Notes under the pieces: model-generated
Database searches by the model: none
Told to the model about the DNA's origin: nothing
The model's input: only the letters and a program-made list of their open reading frames with translations
Shown: piece after piece, positions 1 through 4,548 of the stretch
Position numbering within the stretch: position 1 is the first letter of the stretch
How the letters are laid out: the number at the start of each line of letters is the position of its first letter
From: Candidatus Delongbacteria bacterium
GTDB taxonomy: Bacteria; CAIWAD01; BS150m-G50
Assembly: GCA_016784425.1 (NCBI GenBank)
Contig: JADHUQ010000125.1
Location: 1-7,078, forward strand
Direction of reading: 5' to 3'
DNA: 7,078 nucleotides
Translations under genes and position numbers: made by a program

Positions 1-1
1 G

Positions 2-520
2 ATTGTATCACACCTGCGACGTTCTCTCCATGTAAAGGCGACCCGGCGCTACCTGGCGGACTTGTATCACAAATATAATGTGGTAATCCTGGCGGACAGC
101 TGGAGCAGTTCAGCACCGGTGGCAAGCTGGGATGAACGCCACCAACTGCCGGCACCGCAGAGTACATGCTTTGTTCCTGAGCGGGGTGAACCTTTTTTAC
201 CAGGCAGACGGTGTATCACCGGGACATCGCTGGACAGCCTGTTGCTGCAGGCTTTTATCGGGAAAATCGACCCGGACTCCTTCGACGATTCTTTCCGGCG
301 TGATTTTCTGAAACACTATCTGGAAAGGGAGTTGCTATACCGGGAAGCGGTTGCTACCCGGTTTTGTGAGACGTCAGCCATTAAAGAGGCATTACAGCAG
401 CAGCAGGTGATTTCACAGGCAACAGCCACCTTGCGCTGCTTGTTACCTGTGGCTGAGTATCCGGTCAATAATGGTAATCCCACCGAGGAGCGGCTGTGGC
501 AACTGCTTTCTGCTGACTGA
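2..520 (+). CDS. C-terminal part of a possible SurA/PpiC-type chaperone-like protein
   Basis: An open frame enters from the left edge and ends at TGA 518-520, giving 172 visible residues; the true start lies outside. I do not recognise it firmly. Visible residues 5-29, with an ARRYL..L..KYNVVI-like pattern, resemble the helix-strand that closes parvulin-type prolyl isomerases. After a proline-rich linker, residues 60-135 contain a helical stretch (YLERELLYREAV, then KEALQQQQVISQ) like the helical SurA N-domain segment 'L(I)..ELLYQEA...'. The final residues (NPTEERLWQLL) resemble the linker that normally leads into a parvulin domain, but the protein stops there. If correct, it would assist envelope protein folding outside the cytoplasm. 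No parvulin catalytic core is visible in this part. It could equally be an unrelated helical protein. The frame assignment is secure; the family is inference. Confidence 0.5.
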   Translation: MVSHLRRSLHVKATRRYLADLYHKYNVVILADSWSSSAPVASWDERHQLPAPQSTCFVPERGEPFLPGRRCITGTSLDSLLLQAFIGKIDPDSFDDSFRRDFLKHYLERELLYREAVATRFCETSAIKEALQQQQVISQATATLRCLLPVAEYPVNNGNPTEERLWQLLSAD

Positions 521-540
521 AAGCAACCGCCTTCGCCACC

Positions 541-600
541 CCAACCCACCGTGCAGGCTACCCTGCTTTGCGTCGGTTTCTGACCGGGGCAGAGTATGCC
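541..600 (+). repeat. Direct repeat copy A (pairs with 1739-1798)
   Basis: About 50 of 60 positions match 1739-1798 in the same orientation, with a few 1-2 base gaps. Shared blocks are CCAACCCACCGT, GCAGGCT, TTTGCG, CGGTTTCTGAC and GAGTAT. This copy starts 20 bases after the stop of the left-edge gene and has a small internal hairpin (GCAGG-CTAC-CCTGC, 553-566). With copy B it brackets the DUF4160/HTH module. The family of the repeat is unknown to me. Confidence 0.75.
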
Positions 601-805
601 ATCAATTATAGTATTCCCAGTTAAGCTGACCGTTTTAGCTGGTGCATATCGGGAAATACTTTTTATAGCGCGGCTTTGGTCCGTTACCGAAAACAAGAAT
701 ACCTGTTTGCAGCAGCGAGTCAAAACGTGGTGTATAGCCAACGTTATAGTGTTTGGAAGTTCCATCTCATGTCACAGTGAAATCATCAATTTCTCCCGAA
801 GTTAC

Positions 806-834
806 TTGCTAAGTGTTTCCATATGTGGTAACAT
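806..834 (+). promoter_or_regulatory. Weak candidate promoter for the DUF4160/HTH module
   Basis: TTGCTA (806-811) and TAACAT (829-834) are separated by 17 bases, each matching 4 of 6 positions of the sigma70 consensus. The expected transcription start would fall on or next to the ATG at 840. No Shine-Dalgarno sequence precedes that ATG, so a leaderless transcript would fit both observations. This is a weak match and a real promoter could lie elsewhere. Confidence 0.25.
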
Positions 835-839
835 AAAAC

Positions 840-1198
840 ATGAGTAAGATCCGGCGTGGTAATTTTGTATTTCTGTCCTGGGTCGGGGATCACAGTCCGC
901 ACCATGTTCATGTCTACAAAGAAGGCAAGCTGGTTGTGAAATGGGATCTTGATAACTGGCAGGCAATGAGTGGCAAAGCGACACGTCGAATTCTAGGAGC
1001 CTGTCGGACTTAGGGGTTTTCAGCGAAAATTTCAGACGACGAGTCATTTTCGCCTAAAATATAAGGCGCATAGTTAAAACTATGTAACGCATATTTTTGG
1101 TGAAAAGGGCCATCGCTCTGGTATTTGCAGCAAAACATCATAAGTCCGACAGGCTCCTAGAGCACATCAGAGAATTGCTTCGCGAGGGATTACTATGA
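840..1198 (+). pseudogene. DUF4160 family protein, interrupted by a 160-bp MITE
   Basis: ATG 840 opens a frame that now ends at TAG 1011-1013 inside the inserted element, giving 57 residues. Residues 1-52 are native; the last five (GACRT) are encoded by the element. Removing 997-1160 (element plus one CTAG copy) joins codon CTA 993-995 to a tail reading EHIRELLREGLL and stop TGA 1196-1198, a normal 64-residue DUF4160 protein. The family signature is visible: the D17-H-S-P-H-H-V-H-V25 motif corresponds to the DHxPPHxHV consensus, and a late Trp-rich strand precedes the C-terminal helix. That last helix is what the insertion removes. An in-frame TAA lies two codons upstream of the ATG, so the start is fixed. 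In the intact form it overlaps the HTH gene by ATGA, which implies translational coupling. DUF4160 proteins are small and poorly characterised, and often sit beside DUF2442 or HTH partners in toxin-antitoxin-like pairs. Whether the truncated product is active is unknown. Confidence 0.85.
997..1156. mobile_element. 160-bp MITE with 16-bp perfect terminal inverted repeats and CTAG target duplication
   Basis: The left end GAGCCTGTCGGACTTA (997-1012) and right end TAAGTCCGACAGGCTC (1141-1156) are exact reverse complements, and a looser inverted match continues inward for about 25 bases (TTTTCAGCGAAA.. against TTTTGCTGCAAA..). CTAG flanks both sides (993-996 and 1157-1160) and serves as the 4-bp target duplication, since removing element plus one copy restores the DUF4160 frame. 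The interior is too short for a transposase and holds two back-to-back hairpins: CGCCT/AGGCG (1051-1068) and CATAGTT-AA-AACTATG (1069-1084). It must have been moved in trans. A CTAG duplication is known for some IS5-family (IS427-like) elements, but I cannot name the parent IS from sequence alone. Confidence 0.93.
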
Positions 1199-1692
1199 AA
1201 ATCAAATCAGTACAGGCCAACAACCGAAGACGGCTATTTGAAATCGAATTGCGTGGTCGCTCGCTCACCTTTCCTTATGCCAGGTTACCAGTAACTCCGA
1301 CTAAGGAAAACCCTGTGGAAAAAGTATGGGTAGATCCTGATCTCGGCGATGAAGCGTTTACATTCAAACTGAGAGATGGAGTAGAGGAGAGCGTTCACAT
1401 TGATCATGTATTGGAGTTCAATCGCGATCCGCAATATGTGGCAGAGTTACTCCTCTACAAACTATCGTTGGAGGCAAGGAAGCGTGTGGATTCCAGTGGA
1501 ATGAGCAATCGGGAAGTTATTCGCCGTCTCGGTACATCTGCATCACAGTATTACAGATTACTTGATCCGTCTAACACAAAGAAATCTGTTGGACAGCTTC
1601 TAGGTCTACTGCAGCTGCTAGGCTGTGAAGTAGATATAATTGTAAAAGATGCCGGTGTGAAGAAGAAACACAATGTTGTCGTTTCTGGATGA
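1195..1692 (+). CDS. Helix-turn-helix regulator/antitoxin-like partner of DUF4160
   Basis: This 165-residue protein has ATG 1195 preceded by GAGGG (1184-1188) with six bases between; that site lies in the displaced tail of the DUF4160 gene. The N-terminal half (residues 1-75) is a small beta-rich domain with a conserved-looking WVDPDLGDEAFTF stretch, reminiscent of the DUF2442-type partners of DUF4160. The C-terminal part (about 103-148) is an XRE/HigA-like helix-turn-helix: MSNREVIRRLGTS, then QYYRLLD as recognition helix, then a leucine-rich helix and a GCEVDI strand. Likely role: cytoplasmic DNA-binding antitoxin that neutralises or autoregulates the DUF4160 partner. The toxin-antitoxin reading is inference from domain type and overlap. 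With the partner broken by the MITE, this gene may persist alone; the insertion also separates it from the original promoter by 164 extra bases. Base composition looks less GC-rich than the flanking genes. Confidence 0.85.
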   Translation: MKIKSVQANNRRRLFEIELRGRSLTFPYARLPVTPTKENPVEKVWVDPDLGDEAFTFKLRDGVEESVHIDHVLEFNRDPQYVAELLLYKLSLEARKRVDSSGMSNREVIRRLGTSASQYYRLLDPSNTKKSVGQLLGLLQLLGCEVDIIVKDAGVKKKHNVVVSG

Positions 1693-1705
1693 CAATGACA
1701 TTTCT

Positions 1706-1727
1706 CGATACGCCACCTGGCGGATCG
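1706..1727. other. Stem-loop just downstream of the HTH gene
   Basis: CGAT-a-CGCCA-CC-TGGCG-g-ATCG forms a near-perfect 22-bp inverted repeat with a short apical loop, 13 bases after the HTH stop codon. There is no T-run on either strand after it, so it is not a classical intrinsic terminator. It could protect the 3' end of the module transcript or mark a recombination boundary. Confidence 0.5.
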
Positions 1728-1738
1728 AAAGCACATGA

Positions 1739-1798
1739 CCAACCCACCGTTGCAGGCTCCCGCGGTTTGCGCCGGTTTCTGACAGGCTGGAGTATTGC
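1739..1798 (+). repeat. Direct repeat copy B (pairs with 541-600)
   Basis: Second copy of the roughly 60-bp repeat, same orientation as copy A, with one extra T after CCAACCCACCGT and a short divergent patch after GCAGGCT. It lies 46 bases after the HTH stop and about 50 bases before the convergent DUF5362 stop. The pair encloses the DUF4160/HTH module on a segment of about 1.2 kb. Confidence 0.75.
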
Positions 1799-1848
1799 TG
1801 AGCAGGACGCCCCCTCACAGCAAAGAGAGTACGAACTGCTTTCTTATG

Positions 1849-2205
1849 CTAAAAGAAACCGGTTACTGCGGCGAGAAAAGTGCCACCGGTGATCAGCAGC
1901 GCCAGGCCGGTAAAGACCAGTCCGCCCAGGGCCAGCACCCCCATAATGGTGAAATAGGTGCGCAGACTGTTCAGCGATTTGGTGAACTCCTCAGCGCTGC
2001 CGACCAGTTGGGTTGCCTCGATCGAATTACCGGCACGTAACAACAGGATACCCTGCCAGATTGGCAGCCAGCAGACAAGCAGACCGATAATAGTGATCGC
2101 TGCCAGCACACCGTAAAGGATGCTGAGAATTCCAAGAAATTTCAGCCAACCGCGTGACTGGTAGAGTGGCATTGACAATTGTTTAACCAGCAGGTTCTCT
2201 TCCAT
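1849..2205 (-). CDS. DUF5362-like small integral membrane protein
   Basis: This 118-residue protein starts at ATG 2203-2205 (minus strand), preceded by CTGGAGATCACA, a GGAG ribosome site. After a short polar N terminus, the motif YQSRGWLKFLGILSILYGVL (residues 15-34) leads into the first membrane helix (about 20-45), followed by a second hydrophobic turn WLPIWQGILLLRAG, a polar loop (about 60-83, EEFTKSLNSLRTYF) and a last long hydrophobic segment (about 84-112). This layout matches the DUF5362 family as I know it. Function unknown; it is expected in the inner membrane. It is convergent with the HTH gene and separated from the upstream lipoprotein gene by 127 bases containing a MITE-end remnant, so it is probably transcribed on its own. 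No confident promoter was found. Confidence 0.8.
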   Translation of the reverse strand: MEENLLVKQLSMPLYQSRGWLKFLGILSILYGVLAAITIIGLLVCWLPIWQGILLLRAGNSIEATQLVGSAEEFTKSLNSLRTYFTIMGVLALGGLVFTGLALLITGGTFLAAVTGFF

Positions 2206-2260
2206 TGTGATCTCCAGAATTGATATTGACCAACGTTGATGATTCTGTACTGATACCCAC

Positions 2261-2280
2261 CCCCTAAATCCGACAGGCCC
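2261..2280 (-). mobile_element. Solitary MITE/IS end remnant
   Basis: CCCCTAAATCCGACAGGCCC matches the reverse complement of the MITE left end (997-1016) at 18 of 20 positions, including the four-base G run just inside the terminal repeat. No partner end is seen nearby and the flanking CTGG is only close to CTAG. It is probably a decayed copy of the same element family, or one end of a partly deleted element, between the DUF5362 and lipoprotein genes. Confidence 0.7.
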
Positions 2281-2332
2281 CTGGTATGCAACTCCCTATT
2301 GGATTACCGGTGGGCTGCTGATGGCTGTCTCC

Positions 2333-3004
2333 TCAAGGGATAAACTGATCCAGGATGAAGCTGCTCTGAAAGCGACGTGCCTGAATATCTAACATCGGTG
2401 ATTCCTCCCGAACCTTACCGGTGTCCGCGGCAAAGTAGAACCAGGTCTGATTCCTGGTCGCGGGGTAACTGTAAAGCAGCACCATCCGGTTACCGGTTAC
2501 CGGTGCCGGCAGGGAATCGCCGGTGGCGAGCGCAATCGTCACGGTGGTCGGGAATGGCTTACCCTGCGGCTGGCCGGTGGAATCCTGCACCAGCGTAGTG
2601 TAGGTATGTTGAAAAGGCAGCTCGCCCGGTGGTACCCATTCCGGAAACCAGGGATCGAAATGTATCTGCCGGTGGCTGTGCAGGGTGGCGATAGAGAGCA
2701 TTTTTACCGTATCACCATCCACCACCATAAGTTGCCGGCTGATCGGGAAGCCGTTGGAACTTACTGTCAATTCCCAACTTTCAGGATAACTGTCCCCGAA
2801 CAGAGTTGTCACCTCTCCCGTCCGCCTGGCTACAACACTCTGTTTTGCCTCCCAGCTGCCCTCCGGGCCGGACTGGTGCTCGTTATAAATCCAGCTGCGT
2901 CCCTCCGCCAGCGGGTACCAGGTCGCAGCTTCTTTCCGCTGCTCGCTGCAGGAAAGCAGCAGTACCGTCAACAGTATTGCCATCAGAAGCAAACCCACCC
3001 GCAT
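2333..3004 (-). CDS. Predicted outer-membrane lipoprotein of unknown function
   Basis: I choose ATG 3002-3004 (minus) because GGAGG sits five bases upstream of it; a TTG four codons earlier overlaps that site. The 223-residue product begins with a short positively charged N terminus, a leucine-rich signal (residues 3-17) and lipobox L-L-S-C, so Cys19 would be lipidated. Ser at +2 favours outer-membrane sorting under the usual rule. The mature part starts with a YPLAEGRSWIYN stretch typical of uncharacterised beta-rich lipoproteins ('YPLxxGxxWxY'), continues through strand-like segments, and ends with FYFAADTGKVREES.. and ..FILDQFIP. No catalytic motif is recognised. It follows the aldolase gene by 14 bases in the same direction, so the two are almost certainly co-transcribed. 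No obvious terminator follows its stop. Confidence 0.85.
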   Translation of the reverse strand: MRVGLLLMAILLTVLLLSCSEQRKEAATWYPLAEGRSWIYNEHQSGPEGSWEAKQSVVARRTGEVTTLFGDSYPESWELTVSSNGFPISRQLMVVDGDTVKMLSIATLHSHRQIHFDPWFPEWVPPGELPFQHTYTTLVQDSTGQPQGKPFPTTVTIALATGDSLPAPVTGNRMVLLYSYPATRNQTWFYFAADTGKVREESPMLDIQARRFQSSFILDQFIP

Positions 3005-3018
3005 CAGAACCTCCAATT

Positions 3019-3663
3019 TCAGACTGTGGGAGATCGGGACAGCTGTTCGTCGGTCAACCGCACCACTCCTCCCAGCTGTTCAGCCCTCCACACCAGTGTG
3101 GCATAAAACTCCAGTAACTCCATCCGTCGACAGGCCTGTTCCAGATCGTTGCCGAGGGTCAGGGCGCCATGGTTGGAAAGCAGCAGGGCTCTCTGCTCCA
3201 CCGTCGCCAACTGGAGGGTAGCTGCCAGTTCTCTGCTTCCTGGCATCGCCCAGGGCAGCAGGGAAATTTCACCCAGCTCCAGTTCGATTTCCGCCAATAC
3301 CCCCCGCGGTAACACTTTACCGGCTGTTGCGAAGGTAGTGGCAACCGGAGGATGAGCATGGATGACTGCCCCGATACCGGGAAAGCGAGTGTAAGCCGCC
3401 AGGTGGAGGGCTGTTTCAGAAGAGGGTACCCCGCGAAAGGATCTCAGATCCCCCTCCAGGGTCATCCGCAGGATATCGCTGCGGATCAGTTTCCCCAGGT
3501 CAGCACCACTGCGGGTAATCAGAATCTGATCATCCGGCAGGAGCAGGCTGATATTTCCCTGTGTCGCGGTCAACAGTCCTTTTTTGGCTAAGTGGTCACC
3601 ACAGGCGATGACCTGGTTGAGTAAAGACATGCGAGTTTCTGCGGTGATTTTCCTGCTCCTCAT
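3019..3663 (-). CDS. Class II (zinc) aldolase/adducin family protein
   Basis: This 214-residue protein belongs to the family of L-fuculose-phosphate, ribulose-phosphate and methylthioribulose-phosphate lyases/epimerases, which cleave or rearrange sugar phosphates using a Zn-bound enediolate. The hallmarks are in place: QGNIS (residues 35-39, phosphate loop), SSE (81-83, catalytic-type Glu83), HAHPP (102-106, Zn ligands His102 and His104) and SNHGAL (163-168, third Zn ligand His165). The spacing from His104 to His165 (61 residues) equals that in E. coli FucA. Start: ATG 3661-3663 has only a weak AGGCG upstream; an internal ATG at codon 12 is possible and would leave the fold intact. The substrate cannot be told from sequence. 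No other sugar-catabolic gene is next to it; its operon partner is a lipoprotein. The upstream region has a good promoter overlapped by a palindrome, so it is probably regulated. Confidence 0.92.
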   Translation of the reverse strand: MRSRKITAETRMSLLNQVIACGDHLAKKGLLTATQGNISLLLPDDQILITRSGADLGKLIRSDILRMTLEGDLRSFRGVPSSETALHLAAYTRFPGIGAVIHAHPPVATTFATAGKVLPRGVLAEIELELGEISLLPWAMPGSRELAATLQLATVEQRALLLSNHGALTLGNDLEQACRRMELLEFYATLVWRAEQLGGVVRLTDEQLSRSPTV

Positions 3664-3716
3664 TCTGCATGCGCCTGCCGATACAGTCGTTGCCTCGACA
3701 GTCTGACCGGTTGCTG

Positions 3717-3745
3717 ATTATAATAATACTATAGATTTGTATGAA
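3717..3745 (-). promoter_or_regulatory. Sigma70-type promoter of the aldolase-lipoprotein operon
   Basis: On the minus strand, TTCATA (-35, plus positions 3740-3745) is followed after 17 bases by a perfect TATAAT (-10, plus positions 3717-3722). Transcription would start near 3710, about 47 bases before ATG 3663. Palindrome 3719-3733 covers part of the -10 and spacer, the position expected for a repressor site. Confidence 0.6.
3719..3733. promoter_or_regulatory. Palindromic operator candidate 1
   Basis: TATAATAATACTATA is a 7+1+7 dyad with one mismatch in the arms. It is identical to 3870-3884 at 14 of 15 positions. It overlaps the -10 and spacer of the aldolase promoter, so a bound protein would block that promoter. 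The binding protein is unknown and not obviously encoded in the window. Confidence 0.5.
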
Positions 3746-3761
3746 CGAAGACCACTTTATT

Positions 3762-3774
3762 TATACAGAGTATA
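3762..3774. promoter_or_regulatory. Dyad TATAC-AGA-GTATA
   Basis: Perfect 5+3+5 inverted repeat upstream of the aldolase promoter. Its arms differ from the two 15-bp palindromes, so it may be a separate binding site or chance in AT-rich DNA. Confidence 0.25.
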
Positions 3775-3869
3775 CCGCTGCCAGTAAAGAATGTCCTTCT
3801 GGAAATGTCAGAAACTGCATCGATTGATACTATTGCCATAGAATGACTTTCTGAATTCGGTCATCTATT

Positions 3870-3884
3870 TATAGTAATACTATA
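3870..3884. promoter_or_regulatory. Palindromic operator candidate 2
   Basis: TATAGTAATACTATA is a perfect 7+1+7 palindrome. Its centre is 151 bases from that of candidate 1. It lies about 100 bases upstream of the 3987 gene, where it could control that gene or support looping with candidate 1. Confidence 0.55.
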
Positions 3885-3986
3885 CATCCTCCCGTTCCCC
3901 ATTTCCCCTCCTCTTTTACAGGAAACCGCCTGATTATTCAACATTTTTTCTGACCCGCCGATAAGATAAACGACAAAGGAGGATAA

Positions 3987-4373
3987 ATGCCGGAGTACAA
4001 ACTTCTGGCCCGCAGCGGTGAAGGCAGCCAGGTGTTCCGAAAAGAGGATCGGCTGCTGCTGGCAATGGGTAATATCTTACTGCCGTTGGATCCTGGTAGA
4101 ATGAGGCAGCTTTTTAGGGTGTCCAAGCGGATCCGGAAGAATTTTGACAAGTACCAGCGGGATCGCTGTGTATTGATCAACTACGAGATGGTCGCCTTCC
4201 GTTTCAGTCGCGCCCAGTTGGAGGAGTTCATTCTACTGCTGGATACCGCCATTTCCAACACTGACAACGGTGAACCGGCTACCCTGTATCCCAATCAGCA
4301 GGACACGCCTGCTTCAACTGCCCTGCCTGCCATACCACAGCCGCCGGATCTTCCCCTTTACTCCCGCAATTAA
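3987..4373 (+). CDS. Hypothetical protein, 128 aa
   Basis: A strong AAGGAGG (3976-3982), four bases before ATG 3987, supports a real gene. I do not recognise the family. The core looks like an internal two-fold repeat: residues about 24-44 (LLAMGNILLPLDPGRMRQLF) and about 62-86 (CVLINYEMVAFRFSRAQLEEF) each show a hydrophobic strand, a short turn and a helix starting with R/Q. Between them lies a very basic stretch (SKRIRKNFDKYQRDR, 46-60). The tail from about 95 is Pro/Thr/Asn-rich and probably disordered. There is no signal peptide or membrane helix, so it is expected in the cytoplasm. It is divergent from the aldolase operon and lies 175 bases upstream of the DUF2723 gene, which has its own promoter. 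The basic linker could contact nucleic acid, but that is only a possibility. Confidence 0.75.
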   Translation: MPEYKLLARSGEGSQVFRKEDRLLLAMGNILLPLDPGRMRQLFRVSKRIRKNFDKYQRDRCVLINYEMVAFRFSRAQLEEFILLLDTAISNTDNGEPATLYPNQQDTPASTALPAIPQPPDLPLYSRN

Positions 4374-4428
4374 ACCACCGTTCCAACCTCAATCGGTTGC
4401 ATCACTACTGTTGCCAGATCCCATTTTC

Positions 4429-4457
4429 TTGACTCCCGCTGACGGAAAAGGTATTAT
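4429..4457 (+). promoter_or_regulatory. Sigma70-type promoter of the DUF2723 gene
   Basis: TTGACT (4429-4434) and TATTAT (4452-4457) each match the consensus at 5 of 6 positions and are spaced by 17 bases. The start would be near 4464, leaving a leader of about 85 bases before ATG 4549. This is the best promoter in the window. Confidence 0.65.
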
Positions 4458-4480
4458 AAAAACTTGCTTTATGACACCCC

Positions 4481-4497
4481 GGTGCTCAATGAGCGCC
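4481..4497 (+). other. Hairpin in the DUF2723 mRNA leader
   Basis: GGTGCTC-AAT-GAGCGCC forms a 7-bp stem (one G-U pair) with a 3-base loop, about 17 bases after the predicted transcription start. There is no U-tract after it, so it is not an attenuator of the usual kind; it may stabilise the 5' end. Confidence 0.35.
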
Positions 4498-4548
4498 CTC
4501 TGGTAAGTGACTTCCAGCCTTTTGCCCGGGAACTATACGGAGAACTGC

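Larger units (their letters stand above)
521..839. other. Intergenic region before the DUF4160 gene
   Basis: This stretch of about 320 bases shows no convincing gene; its short open frames lack ribosome binding sites and protein-like composition. It contains one copy of a dispersed direct repeat at its left end (541-600) and a weak promoter candidate at its right end (806-834). Base composition becomes visibly more AT-rich after about 600, consistent with the start of an acquired island. Confidence 0.5.
3664..3986. other. Divergent regulatory region between aldolase operon and the 128-aa gene
   Basis: These 323 bases contain no gene. They are AT-rich in 3710-3890 and pyrimidine-rich in 3886-3915. 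They hold a good minus-strand promoter (3717-3745), two 15-bp palindromes (3719-3733 and 3870-3884), a further dyad (3762-3774) and a loose TACTAT/ATAG half-site pair (3828-3841). No clear plus-strand promoter was found, although the downstream gene has a strong ribosome site. Confidence 0.6.

Noticed and set aside
504..525. Stem TGCTTTC/GAAAGCA spanning the stop codon of the left-edge gene, as a terminator.
   Set aside because: Loop of 8 holds the stop codon and no T-run follows, so terminator function is not supported.
316..765. Minus-strand open frame crossing the left-edge gene and repeat A.
   Set aside because: It is antisense to a better supported frame and has low-complexity, non-protein-like composition.
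596..847. An 83-codon open frame in the 521-839 gap.
   Set aside because: No ribosome site, odd cysteine-rich composition, and it overlaps the DUF4160 start in another frame.
541..1798. The bracketed module as an integron gene cassette with attC sites.
   Set aside because: The repeats do not contain the conserved RYYYAAC/GTTRRRY core pair and no integrase is visible.
501..1844. An 11-bp direct repeat AACTGCTTTCT at 501-511 and 1834-1844, outside the two 60-bp repeats.
   Set aside because: An 11-mer match is expected by chance about as often as not over a couple of kilobases, and surrounding similarity is weak and partly coding.
997..2280. A 1.28-kb element running from the MITE left end to the lone end at 2261-2280.
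   Set aside because: The left end already pairs with 1141-1156 with matching CTAG duplications, and the larger segment has no transposase and no duplication at its right side.
3915..3943. TTTACA (3915-3920) as -35 of a promoter for the 128-aa gene.
   Set aside because: No acceptable -10 hexamer lies 16-18 bases downstream.
4384..4399. CAACC/GGTTG inverted repeat after the 128-aa gene as a terminator.
   Set aside because: Only five base pairs and no T-run follow.
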